DNA from: Viscum album
Lineage: Eukaryota; Streptophyta; Magnoliopsida; Santalales; Viscaceae
NCBI GenBank assembly: GCA_963277665.1
Contig: OY728147.1
Location: forward strand, 1,261,571,424 to 1,261,635,423
Length of the DNA stretch: 64,000 bases
Direction of reading: 5' to 3'
In this document: positions 47,951 through 60,065 of the stretch, piece by piece
Numbering within the stretch: the first letter of the stretch is position 1
Layout of the letters: each line of letters starts with the position of its first letter
Translations under genes and position numbers: made by a program
The notes under the pieces: model-generated
Told to the model about the DNA's origin: nothing
Seen by the model: only the letters and a program-made list of their open reading frames with translations
Database searches by the model: none

Positions 47951-50900
47951 GAATAAGAAATATTCCCTAAATGTTATATTGCATGGAAGGATGTTATTAT
48001 ATCGCATGGAAAATATACTTATGCATAATATATTTAATATAATGATATAGTTATATCATTTTTAATGATATACATGTGATATGGGATATCACATTCCTTT
48101 ATTTCATTTATTCCAATTAAAATTTTCAAAAAATTTTGTTTAACATCATTAAATAAATTTTTAGGAATTAAAAATATATCAAAATTAATATTTAATCATT
48201 AAATATTTATAGTTGATTCTTATAGAATAATATAGTATATGTTACAATTATTGTAACAAATGAATTATTTTTGAAATAGTCATGTATATATTCATTTTGT
48301 TAAGTATATATGGTGTCTTTTGTATAAGTGATTTAACCAGTAGTAATTTTGTATAATCCTTGAATGATTATTATTTGTATATATCACTAAAATCCATAGT
48401 ATTTATATCTTTATAATTCATCCTAAATCATTATAATACCACGGTGTAGAGAGAAATAATTTTAAATAATTTTATGATTCACACAACTAGTAGATACATA
48501 GGGAGATAAGATCCATTTGGGTATAATTTTAGTGATATTTATGAACCATTTATTAAATAAGAAGTATAAAAACTCTCAGGAATAATATTATTTAAAAATG
48601 GTTTGGTTTATTATTTCATTGATTTTTTGGTAAGGTATTTTCCATCAAAATCCAACATTAGTATTAAATCAACTCCATAATATTGAATATCTTTTTTGAA
48701 TATAATTAAAAATATTAACTTTTTGATGAAATGATATATATATATATATAAGAGACATTAATATGTTGATAACTCTATTCATGAAATATTCTTGGATAGT
48801 GAGTCCAAATCATAGTCATTAATCATGGTAGTTGAGATGTCATTTTTTTTGATAATCCAAGTTCACATATTGCAAAAATTAATTTTCCTAACACAACAAC
48901 AATATATGATACCATAGTTTGTGTTACAATTAAAATTTCATATTTTAGTGCGACTCATGTAGATATATGGTGATATAATTGTTAGTTATAGAAATTTTCC
49001 CATTAATACGGTGATATGATTGTTCACAACTAAATCACAGTCTGGGATAACTATAAATTATTTTTAATTCACTATATCTCAATGATTGATATATGATATT
49101 ATTGTCAAGGTTAAAAATTTAGTGAATCTAGAGATATAATAAATCATTAAGTATTATTACAACAAAAATTTATTACCCATATAGTATAAAGGGATATGAG
49201 GTACATCGTTTCCTACAATATAAGTGTTTTAAAATTTTATTTTATTTTTTACTGTAATGCATTTATAACTAATAAAATGATAATAAATTATAAAAATAAT
49301 CCATTTAAAACATTTATTTAATTTATTATGGTTTCATAAGTTAAAATTATAAATTATAATTTATTCATAATTATTTATTAAATATTTATGAAATATTTAA
49401 TAACTAATTATTTAATATTATGTGTTAATATTGTGTGGATTTTTTTTCATTATAGATTCCCCTAGGCATGCTATTGTGGATCTAGTGTAAAACATATGTA
49501 TTTTTCATACATAAAAAAGATTGGAAATAACTCTAAGAATAAAAAATATGGTGTGTTTTAGAATTAGGTGCATATTACATCATCAACCTATAAATTTTAA
49601 TAAATTATTTCCCCATAAACCCTTTATAATCTAATAAAAATGTCTTTAACGCATATGATCACCAAGGGAAATGGGGAAAAATAAGACAAGTGTGATATCA
49701 AATTCTTGGTAAGGGGTAAAACACAATAAATGTGACATAATGAAGTTACTGATAAATCATAATTAGGTTATATAAATGATCATGTAAAAAATGGAATGAT
49801 TAATGGAAAATATCATGAAATCATAATAAGATAAAATGAGGTATGATAGAAAAATAATATATCATGTTATAAATTCCAAAAAACAGTTATCTTTAAAGAA
49901 TGACATATATTTATCAGAGCACTTTTTGGGTGGCTACAACTCCTGATAAAGACTCTTAACACTATCCACAATGGTAGTTAATTCCAAATGACATAGGAAT
50001 ATGGAACATACATAAGCACATAAAATCATATAAAATTGTATGTCTCACTATCAATACCTTCATATTCTTGTTTAAAATGATTTAAATATCATTTACATGC
50101 ATAACATTTAGGATAAATCAAATTTCATCATGTCCCTGTGTAAAATTGTTATCAAAGATAATAGTATATTTCTCACACATAACATAGATATATCATGAGA
50201 TTTAATGTTTAATATAATGAATTATATAAATCTATATTCACTCGTCATAATAATTTTGTATTCATACATATCTATTCATCATTAATATCAAAAAAATTAA
50301 ATACATCAAAATAATATCATGATTAGCCAATGGAAATAAAATGAGGATATGAGGAATTAAAGTAGTTATCTACATAAATACCATTCAATCATGATAATAA
50401 AGTATAAGTAATTCACAAATTATAGAATAAATTGTACATGATCAAGTAAAAATATTTCTTAGTCAATCAAATATATGAGAATATATGTGAACACTCATCA
50501 ATTGGAATAAAGAAGTATCAGGTATTCATAGAGTAAAAACATTGGAAGAATGGTTATATTATATGTAGTTTTATATAAGATAATAAATAAGAAATGATGT
50601 ACAATCTGATAATATATAATGTATTTCCACTACACTGCCTATATATAGGAACATGGACAATGAATCAGAGGATTATTTTGAAGTAATATCTATTTGTGAA
50701 AAATATAACCTTCATGGAAATACAATATAATAAATTAAAAATGAGTGAAATATGAAATAGTATTGACATAGATTAAAATTATTTATAGGAATTCAAGAAA
50801 CATAATATATTTTAAAAAAAACATACTTTAAAAAAGTTGAAATAAGAAAGAAAATACAATTTTTAATGGAAGAAAATTTGATAAAATTATATTTAGGAAA

Positions 50901-51975
50901 TGAATAATGATTAAATAATGTGGTATTAAAAATGTATGATAAAATAATATTGATAAGAATATTTTGTAAAATTAAATATAAATCTTGATAATTTTTTTCA
51001 AAACATTTGGCAACGTTTTCTGAAATAACATAAAAATAAATCATATTCAAAAATATATTTATAAATGTGATAAAATGGTTTTTAAAACATTATTTTCATA
51101 ATATAATTTTATAATAATAAATATTTGAAAATAAATAGAGTTAAAATAAACTAATCATTTAGGGGAATATATATGTTTGAAATCATTCCTTGAAAAAAAT
51201 TATGTTTTTTATTAAATAAAAAATACCATGGGAAACATAAAGGCATGTATGTACCCATATAAATGAAATTAAAAGTAAGTATAGAGGGCATAAAATAATA
51301 ATATTAAAAGGGTTTAATTTATAGGAGAGATATAGAGGTTTATAGGGATCATATCATTAATAAAAAAGAGTTTGAATGACCCTTATAAACAAAATATGTT
51401 AGGAACTATAAATAATTAGGCATAAATGAGTCCATAAATTCATCAAAAAATGAATAAAAAATATAAATTTATACATTTATGACCTTATATTATATAAATA
51501 TAAGAGAAGAAATGAAATATAGAAACAATACTTTAAATTAATAGATATTTAGAAAGAAAACCTTACCTCGAGTCTCAACTCATTTAATATGTCCTCTAAA
51601 TTATTTAATAAAAAATCTATTAATTATTTAATTACATAAAAAAATTAACATTTATAGCATTATTATGATTCAGTTTAATTCTTTCATTATCATGTATTTT
51701 TCATTTATTGGTTTAATTTTTCTTACATCGGTTGTTTTGTAGGTAGTTTGGTTCATAATTCCAAATCTACTTCAGTGCAATGGGGATAGTTAATGGTTAC
51801 TATATAATGGTTTCATATACTCCATAAGTGTTTAGGTATAGTATTCATGTCATTATAGAAGTAAAATATTTCAATTGTTCAATATTTTCAATAATAGAGT
51901 TCCAAATGAACAATTATTTCTTCATAATATTGTTTTAAATAGCTAAAATGACTCTGAATACTTAATTTTAATACC
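47951..51975. other. AT-rich intergenic DNA, no gene
   Basis: Four kilobases of very AT-rich DNA between E3 and E5. It holds a (TA)n run at about 48734-48751 and a perfect short hairpin GTGATAT-GGG-ATATCAC at 48076-48092. The open frame at 50793-51050 is Ile/Phe/Asn-rich noise. Confidence 0.55.
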
Positions 51976-51980
51976 ATTGT

Positions 51981-54150
51981 TATAATGATCAAATCTAGAT
52001 AACCCATTAAACTAGTACTTTAATTAATAATTATATGGAATGAAGGGGGTTATTGATCCCTAAAGGCAACCAACTAGTGAATGGGAATCAAGAATGATCA
52101 TGGGGAACAATCTCACCACAAAAATATCCAAACAACATGAAAGAAGTGGATAAAAATTCATAAATAGTATGTATATTAACATAGACATACAGAGTAATGT
52201 AACATAAGGTAAACAATTACATTGTATAAGATGGAACAACAATATAAAACATCACAAAAACTAAGATGACCTCATCACCAAGATCTCCTCATAATATATG
52301 AATCTTATACTCCACCTATCACCACCAATTCCTAAGTCTTGATACTAAGAACATCCACCATCTTTTTTCTTGGACCTATAAAATAAAATTCTATATAAAC
52401 CCAAAGGAATATACAGGGTGTTAGGAAATTTTTCCAATAGTATCCCACCAAGAAATTTAATAAGTAGTTCATATCAAATAAACCAAATATGCTCAATTTT
52501 ATATAAAACATGCCATTGTAATATTTTCAAAATTTATAATAGAATAATCTTTTCAAATCATTTCAATTGAAAAAATAAATCAAGAAAAAATAAGTTGTTT
52601 GATCATCGTATATGATTAATAATTCCAGTAAATAGGTATTAATAAATCATTTAATAAACATTGTCATATAACTTTCAATTTCAATCATAGAACCATGGTT
52701 ATAATCCTTGGGATTAGATAGTTCAAGGATCAAGGACACTCAAACATCTCAATGAAATATGACTCTATGCATGCACACTTCAAGAGATCTTGGTCTTAGG
52801 GGGAATAGAAGCTCACCCAGTGAATTAAATCTCGTCCATTATCAAGTTTAATTTCCATTATCATCATCAATATATTTATAGCTATATCTAATACATGCCT
52901 AGATTTCTTTCCTTGTACTACCCACCTAACTACACAATCTCCCATGTGCTACAAATAAATCAATCAAGAGGGAAATCATTCATCTCAAATATATTTCATC
53001 AATACTAATTCAATAATTCCCCAATTAAAATTTTCAAACAGGTCACTTTACTTCAAAAACAAATATTTAAGGTTTTAATCAAAAATCATTCCTTTAAAAA
53101 AATCATTTGACTAAAATTTTATAGAATATCTCATGCCTTGGTTTCTTAAAATCGTCATCAAACTCATTTTTCAAATTACATATTTTAATTTAAAATATTT
53201 TTTTAGAAATCAACACTTTCTTTCATAATCCATTCCCAATGAGGTTTCATCACACATACCAAGATATTTCAAAAAATATATCAATAATATCAATTAATTA
53301 TTTGGAAACTAATTAAAAATTCATATCAAATAAAACACGAAACAATGAATTCAATTGATAATGACTACATTATAAAACCACCTACGTTAATTCATGGTAT
53401 TAGAAAACACCCAAAAGGGGATCCACAACTAGAGGATAATAAAGTAATAGAATCAGGAAAAGATAATCCTAGAAACACAATTCTTAAATCAAGATCTACA
53501 GTCATTAACAACAAAAGTATCCACATCCCTCAAATAAATAGATACACAAGGAAATATGAATTCACAATCAAATCAACGTTACAATTTATGGGAGAGATTC
53601 AAGGATCAATTGACATTTAAGACTATGAAGATTCAAGGTTAGAATGGCCAAAACCAACTCAAGAAATCCTATAAAGTCATTTTAATTGAATTAAATTTGA
53701 GGGAGGATATTAAAGAAACAAAATGAAGGTTTCAGGAAATAGAATTACAATACTATTTGTACTTACATTCTTGGATCAACGTCTCAGCTAGCCATTGGCT
53801 TCCACCAGCTAGCCGGTGGTTCCATGAATAATTCATTGGCCTCTGAAACCACCATCAGCTTGTTAGTGGAGTTCCAGTAGGAAATCCCTTCTTCCAGCAT
53901 TCCACTGGCTATCCAGTGGGTCTCAGTAGAAAACTGATAGACTATAAGTAGTTATTCTAACTATTGGACCATGTCCACTGTTGATCTGAACTACCAAAAA
54001 ACCTCTCAACCTCTTAGATAAGAATTAAAATTACACACTCAAACCATAAATGCCTAGAAATAAGTTTTAATAAAAAATAATCCACATTAATATCAAGATT
54101 ATAAATGAAAAAAAAATATTTTACCTGAAAGAAATATTCTAGATATTATG
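51981..54150 (-). repeat. 3' LTR of E5 (minus orientation)
   Basis: About 2170 bp, close to the 2055 bp of E1. It ends ATTATG before a purine tract on the minus strand. A small cluster of hairpins lies at 53780-53925. The 91-codon plus-strand frame at 53345-53620 is antisense to the LTR and has no known relatives that I can name. Confidence 0.6.
53780..53925. repeat. Hairpin cluster in E5 U3
   Basis: CCACTGG-CTAT-CCAGTGG is a perfect hairpin at 53902-53919; CCACC...GGTGG closes 53802-53819; further CCAC/GTGG pairs lie between. It is 230-370 bp from the LTR start, about where E1 has its TTACAC hairpins. Confidence 0.55.
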
Positions 54151-54163
54151 ATTCTCCCCATTA
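54151..54163 (-). promoter_or_regulatory. Polypurine tract of E5
   Basis: Minus strand TAATGGGGAGAAT, beside the LTR end; corresponds to GGTGGGGAGGT of E1. Confidence 0.55.
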
Positions 54164-54754
54164 TAGTGGTTTCTTCCACCAAAGACCTAATAAAGAAGAA
54201 TTTTTTGTAATGAGATGAGTCTACTGATCACTAATCATTGTTTCATGATCCTATGACTCATAAAAATACAAACCATGATAATATATTACTCATACCAAGG
54301 GAATAGACTTATTCTATGTCACCTTCATCTGAGAGTCAATAATATAAACCAACTACTTAGTCATGGTAATATCATGTCCCATATTAAGGAATTATTAATT
54401 CAAAACATGACATGGGCCTAAAATATATTTCCTTAGTAGTGAAATTTGAAACATGTTATGGTTTGAATTAATTTATGGTGGAAATTAAAAATAGTATTCC
54501 ATCTTCCCAATCCACTCAATGACCTCAAAAGGTTCTATATATATTAGTGCCAACTACCCCTATTTTCTAAGACATAAACAACCCAACCAAGGTGAGAATC
54601 TCAAGAACACCTACTCACCAACTGAGAACTCCAAATTATTTTTTAGAAGATTCACATAAAATTTATACTAGCTTTAAGTTACAATCATCCTCTGATGAAT
54701 CATCTAGATCTTTATCATCATATATTGAAACAAGCTGTGTCCCACCAGAAAATT
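54164..54754 (-). pseudogene. E5 integrase C-terminal region, unreadable
   Basis: By position this should hold the integrase tail and chromodomain, but I cannot recognise the motifs. The plus-strand open frame 54592-54813 is a shadow. Confidence 0.35.
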
Positions 54755-55500
54755 TTAAACAACCTCAAACCAATATAGTGAATATCTACCAGGATGGACA
54801 TACAAGTCCCTAAAGGGTTCTATTTTAATGGATGAATGATTGATACTATTATATGTAAACTCAACCATCCCTAAATGGAACAACGATGCTCCTCCAAAGT
54901 TAAGGATGTAAGAAGAAATCTTGTCTTCAAGAATCTGTATAGCTCGTTTTGTATGACCATTCATCTGAGGATGGTAAGTTGTTCTTAACTTAAATTGGGA
55001 TCTCATCACCTCCTAGATGAATCTCCAAAACTAAGATGTAAGTTGTTAATAACTTTTAGAAAAAATGGTAGATAAAAATATGTGAAACCAGATGATCATC
55101 TACACATATAAATTTCATAAATCCTTATCTTTTGTCCCATTATGAATAGTAATAAAGTGAGAAAATTTGGGAAATTAGTCAAAAAAAACCCAAATAAAAT
55201 TATTTACTCAACTAGTAATAAAAAACAAAACAATTGAGTCTATTGACACCTCTTATCATTTATAAGTTGATACAGGTAGGGGTTAAAGAAAATAAAAAGT
55301 CTTCTGATACTTGGTCCTGACCTACTGATTGGTATAAAAATTGAAAAAAAAATTAGTGATGTCATCTTCAATAGTTTTCCACCAAAATTAATGCCTCAAA
55401 TCATGAAAAAATATTATTCATTATTTTTTGATACCACCGAGGGTGAATTATTACAATCCCTCATCACAACATTTCTTACTGTAAATATAATAACATAATG
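54755..55500 (-). pseudogene. E5 integrase core, degraded
   Basis: Around 55120-55205 the minus strand reads IWVFFD, stop, FPKFSHFITI, matching AIWVIVDRLTKSAHFI of the core. 54755-55009 gives TTYHPQMNGHTKRAIQILEDK and VEFTYNSINHSSIKIEPFRDLY. The catalytic Glu (TER) is Lys: codon AAA at 54947-54949. Confidence 0.75.
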
Positions 55501-56449
55501 TCTCCTTAGGAAAAAATCTCCTATGGAGACAGAGACTATTCACTGATGGTCTCCCCATAATATAAATAATTTCTGATACCTCAGAACTTATCATCATGCC
55601 ACTAATCCTATTGTATAATCTCATGAATAGATATTTTTACCTGAACACTTTCCAGAACAACCCTGGTCTCATCCCCCCGGTCTCCCAAATATATGAGAAA
55701 AGAGATCCATGAGATTCCATTCCTCTGATGACCCTTCACAGTGTATAAAGGAAACTTCCTTCTAAGATTTTCAGAAACAATGTTCCCATTTACAGGGGTG
55801 TAGGAAATGTGAAAGTATAAATATTATAGGTACTCCATCCATCACCTCTTCCTAAGATTCAAATATTTCTAAGATAATATATAACTCAATCACCTGTGAT
55901 CGTGTAAATGGTTATCCTTTCTCCAAAAAGGTAGTGTCGCCAACTCTTACGGGAGTGTATCTTAGTTTTGAGTTCTAGATCATGTGTGATATATTTAGTT
56001 TCATGTGTCTAAATCCAGTGAGAATTATAGTCCACATGATCTCCCTTCATGAGAAGACAACACAAACCCGATCCTGAAGAATCAAAAAAATGAAGTATCC
56101 CTACCCAGTCTCTAGATGATTAAGCACTAGAGTAGAAGTAAAATGAAACTTAAACATATCAAATGTTTCCTAAATTTTTGAAAACCAAATGAACTCCACT
56201 CCTTTCCGAGTGATATTATAAAATAGAGAATACATTTTAGATAAATATTTCATGAATCCGTGGTAATGTCCTAACAAACCTAAGAATCTCTGAATATAAA
56301 ATATATTTTTTGGTTCCTCCCATGATACGACATATTTCGCATTTTCTATATCAACTAAGATATCATTTTAAAGGACTAAACCACTAATAACTTCACCTCC
56401 CAAATCCAAAATTGTCACTTTGATAACTTGGAATAAATTTACTGATTCC
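55501..56449 (-). pseudogene. E5 RNase H and linker, degraded
   Basis: ITHDLELKT near 55955-55990 is the second RNase H motif. Other parts carry stops and are not resolved. Confidence 0.5.
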
Positions 56450-57121
56450 TCAAGATACCTAAGAAACTCTCAAGTAAAGAACATGATCAAACTCCATTTT
56501 TTAATACACCAAAATTTCATCCATAAATACCTAAATTAAAGAGATGATATAATGATGTAAAATCCTATTCATTAGTTCCATAAACATAGTAGGATAATTG
56601 GTCAAGATGAATGACCTAAAAAATACCCCTAGTTGCCAAACCTATTCCTCAATGAAGTATTTGAAATATCAGACTCCTAAATAGAAAAATATAAATCTTA
56701 TAAAACCACTTAAACCCTTTAATATTATTAAAAAATCATCAATTTAAGGAAATAGGTAATTCTCCTGGTCCACAACTCAGATTATCTTCTTATAATCAAT
56801 ACACAAGTGAAGTGTTCTATCAGTATTCCTGGAGAAAATAATTGGTGCTACCCAAAGAGACACACATTGATGAATAAATAATTTGTAAATAAATTCATCC
56901 AAATCATTCATTAGTTCCTTTAATTCATATGGATACATATGGTGGGAGGGCATAGATATTTGCTGATTACCCAACACCAAATCAATAGAAAAATCCACCA
57001 CCCTATATGCTGGTAGGAAAAATGTTTTTGAAAAAATTACATCTAGAAAATAAAAAAATATTAGAGGAAGTTCTATATAAAATACATCCTTGTCTATTTC
57101 AATATAATAAATGTATATCAT
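56450..57121 (-). pseudogene. E5 reverse transcriptase, degraded
   Basis: 56777-57121 includes VVDFSIDLVLGNQQISMPSH, YPYELKELMNDLDEF and RTLHLCIDYKKI, the RT start. The active-site box near 56505-56530 reads VFMDEILVY followed by a stop: Asp codon 56519-56521, Glu codon 56516-56518 in place of the second Asp. Confidence 0.78.
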
Positions 57122-57294
57122 TTACCTATATCTGAAAGAGGAGGTCTAATTAATCTAGACATCGGGTCCCATTATCCCTGAAAAACAAGTCACTCCCCAT
57201 CAAGGGTAGTGAAAGGAAAGTCACTAATGACAGTAGTTAATCTGAGCATTGTGAGAAACCAACTAGTGAATTATAATAATAACATTCATATGTC

Positions 57295-57579
57295 TCAATT
57301 AAAGAACCAAATAGTCCCATGAGATCTTGATATCCAATAAAGAGAAAAACAAGAGGTGAAATGGAGTCCCTTCTCCCTATTCATCCCAAGAGATGTTGTA
57401 ATCACCATCACATAATGTATAAGATTCATTGGAAAATTCAGCATGCCCGCAGTGAGGGTAGATATGAAGGAATAAGAGGAACCAATATCAAATAATTTAA
57501 TCACTAAATACAAACCAATAAAAATGGTACTTATCATTCTCACAGGACCCACATCAGTTCCCACTGGAGATTCTTTCAC
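57295..57579 (-). pseudogene. E5 protease fragment
   Basis: 94-codon open piece with KLFDIGSSYSFIS, the aspartic protease site (Ile replaces the residue after Asp), followed by MNLIHYVMVITTSLGMNREKG. The E1 piece at 17515-17739 matches in both segments. Confidence 0.72.
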
Positions 57580-57769
57580 TACATGATGTTTATTTATTCC
57601 TTATTCCTGTTGTTGAAACCCTATTTTCATGAAGTGTTTGACTACACAATAATTTATATTAGTATTGATGATCACGTGCCACTAAAAGGGATAGTAAAAA
57701 CATTAAGAAACCTATTAAAGTGGTCTAAACATCCACATGAGCTAAAAATATTTAGTTCCTTCATGAAAG

Positions 57770-58640
57770 AATGATTAAAGTACCCAATCTTGACATAATA
57801 GAAACAAGTTCATGGAACATTACTAAACACACCAGGATATCTGAAGGGAAATTATTTTCAATTACCACCACCATTTTTTCCACTATATGGATTATTTTTC
57901 TTTCTCCTCACCTTAAATGAACCACTAAAGGTACCACTATGAGTAGGAGTAACTCCTTTCCACTATTACCTACCATCCATGTTAGTTTTCACCATAAAAT
58001 CTTGATCCAGAATGTCATCATATGAGGTGAGAATCCATATAAAACCCTATTATAGGATATATCCTTGAATACCAATCAAAAACCTCAATGAATTTATCTT
58101 CTCATTCAACACCACCTTAGGTTAATACTAAGAAATTTTATATGAAATAAATTAGCATGCTAAGTAACTATCCAATCACCCTGGTGAAGGTTGTGAAACT
58201 CTATAAAATTTTCTAATAACATTGAATCTAGATATAATTTATATGAAAAAAAGGGTCTTTAATTCTTTCCACTGCATGTTCTCATTAAAATTTTTGATAA
58301 ATATATAAACCCCCCATATCCTAAATGGAAACTCAATCTTGAAGACAGAACACTTCACCAAAATGGAATCGGGTGTCTCCAAGAACTCAAAGAGTAGTTC
58401 AATATTTCTTAGCCAATCCTCTACCACCTAAGTATCATTTAATAACTACAAATATGGTGGTTTGTAACAAAGAAACTATAGGGATAAATATATATTATCG
58501 TCCATTTGAGGTTCCATATCTATAGAATGAATAGGGGTGGGGAGGCTTCATGGACCAGAGCTTAGACTGCTTTCACTAATTCCACTATAATTTTCTTGTC
58601 AACTAGAGGGTTCACTTGTTGTGTTCCATTATTAGATCCC
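57770..58640 (-). pseudogene. E5 gag, degraded
   Basis: 58239-58427 reads VEDWLRNIELLFEFLETPDSILVKCSVF, a well-kept gag helix. Near 57776-57815 a CCHC relic reads CFYYVKIGYFNH, with second Cys and His replaced. The start codon was not placed with confidence; the coding trace fades near 58640. Confidence 0.65.
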
Positions 58641-58986
58641 TCCAAAATAATATTTTTAAACCTTATTAGGGGAATCATACTATAGAAAATCAATGGATAA
58701 TAAGGAAAACATCAATCAAGAGACACAAGAACATCAACTTTATCAATTAGAACTCCAATTGGGAATACAAATATCTGATAAATGTTTTAAAATAAGTATA
58801 GAATAATAAAAAACTCCTCAAAGACACTTTTTACCAACCATCCATGGTAACCTAAGGCATTCTATGATGATATTTCCCTAAGAACATGATCGTAACCTAC
58901 CCATTATGTCCCAACAATCCTTCCCCTTATCTACCAAGATATCCCAAACTACATATCGATATCAAAGGAGAGACAAAACTAGACAT
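58641..58986 (-). other. E5 untranslated leader
   Basis: About 350 bp between gag and primer site; nothing coding seen. Confidence 0.45.
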
Positions 58987-58997
58987 TGATATTAATT
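58987..58997 (-). promoter_or_regulatory. Primer-binding site of E5, degraded
   Basis: The plus-strand sequence attgatatta just before the LTR resembles tctgatacca, the complement of the initiator-Met primer site. Recognised mainly by its position next to TTTCATGA, which matches the E1 LTR end in reverse complement (TGTCATGA). Confidence 0.45.
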
Positions 58998-59066
58998 TTT
59001 CATGAACCATCCTAGAAAAACATGGACAACATTCTTAACTAATTCCAAAATTAACCCTAACTTGGT
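58998..59066 (-). repeat. 5' LTR of E5, first 69 bp only
   Basis: Loosely follows the reverse complement of the E1 LTR end, then similarity stops at 59067 where TGTAGCATCC begins. Confidence 0.45.
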
Positions 59067-59078
59067 TGTAGCATCCTG

Positions 59079-59146
59079 AAAACTTTTCAAAGGGAAGAAA
59101 ATACTCCCACATACACTTTGAAAAAGGAAGAAAGCATTCCCACAGG
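59079..59146. repeat. Short direct duplication
   Basis: Two imperfect copies of about 34 bp: ACTTTTCAAAGGGAAGAAAA and on, then ACTTTGAAAAAGGAAGAAAG and on, each ending in ATTCCCACA or ACTCCCACA. Confidence 0.6.
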
Positions 59147-59272
59147 ACCAGCAAAGCAAATGAATGAAAATTGAATTGAAAACTTGGGAAGAAACTTGAA
59201 GTAATATAATTTCTCAAGAGTTTTAAGTGACCCACATACCATCACTGATAAGGGTTCACAAAACACATGAAT

Positions 59273-60065
59273 CATGAACCACTGGTACATGGAAGGACCC
59301 ACGAGGTGCTGGCCCACGGGGTGATGGCCAGCGAACCCAGAAAGTTGCAAACTGCATTGTTAGTAGAATAAAGACACTGAAGGCCATCTTCATACTGTCT
59401 TATGGACTTGGTAATACCCGAATGAAGTAAATCAGTTGGGTTATTCGAACCATGACTCGCAAACAATAGCCTCTGCAAACCCTAGTTGACCGAGTCTTCT
59501 ATGGGTTGAGATATTTCTTCATGGGATTTCACAAATTGTGACACATTCCCATAGATATGATTTTCCCAGTGCTCTATAAATGGATAATATAAGTAATTGA
59601 TAAGGGTATGGATGAAGAAATTATTGAGGATACCCTAGAGATTAGAAGAAGGAATTTAGAGAGGATTCCAGCTTCGGTTTCAAACCATTGACAAAGTTCA
59701 AACCACGAACCACATTTCTACAAGTATAACTAACTCCGAACCATAAAATGAAGGAACATAATAATAATGGGTATACCACCAACCTAATTGGTGTCATCAT
59801 GAACCACAAATTCTTCGTAGATGAACTCCCCATAAATGATAGGTTCCAGGACCCTCCTTCAATACAGTGCTCCATGTAGTGATTTTCTATACAGATAGAA
59901 CCTCATACTGCATACTACATCAGTACATGGAAGGAACCCAAAGCGGTGTGGTAGACCACATCCTGGACCGCATACCACTTTGGTATGTGGTGTTTCATGC
60001 CAAAGCATGTGTACTACTTCGGTATGCAGATGACCCCTCTACCTGCAGACCACTATGGTATAAGG
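59273..60065. repeat. Dispersed hairpin-forming repeats
   Basis: ACTGGTACATGGAAGGACCC near 59281 returns as CAGTACATGGAAGGAACCC near 59921. Related words TACCACTTTGGTATGTGG (59973-59990), TACTACTTCGGTATGCAG (60012-60029) and ACCACTATGGTATAAGG (60049-60065) follow at 36-40 bp steps. CATACCA-CTT-TGGTATG at 59971-59987 is a perfect hairpin. Confidence 0.55.

Larger units (their letters stand above)
51981..59066 (-). mobile_element. E5: old chromovirus of the E1 family, - strand, right end broken
   Basis: The left (3') LTR, 51981-54150, begins TATAATGATC and aligns with the reverse complement of the E1 LTR end (shared pattern through GATCCC near 52060) and at its other end with the E1 LTR start. 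Protease, RT, gag and integrase traces run on the minus strand from 58640 to 54160. A decayed primer site is at 58987-58997 and the right LTR begins TTTCATGA at 58998, but it is cut off after 69 bp at 59067. E5 is the same family as E1 by protease and gag pattern, in opposite orientation. Confidence 0.7.

Noticed and set aside
50793..51050. 85-codon minus-strand frame rich in Phe, Ile and Asn
   Set aside because: Typical of random AT-rich DNA; no motif.
51969..51980. ATACCATTG before the E5 LTR as a primer-binding site of another element
   Set aside because: It resembles the complement of the primer site, but nothing coding lies to its left and the E5 LTR boundary explains the position; probably chance.
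53345..53620. 91-codon plus-strand frame in the E5 LTR
   Set aside because: Antisense to the LTR, Ile/Asn/Lys-rich, no motif; single copy in the window so conservation cannot be tested.
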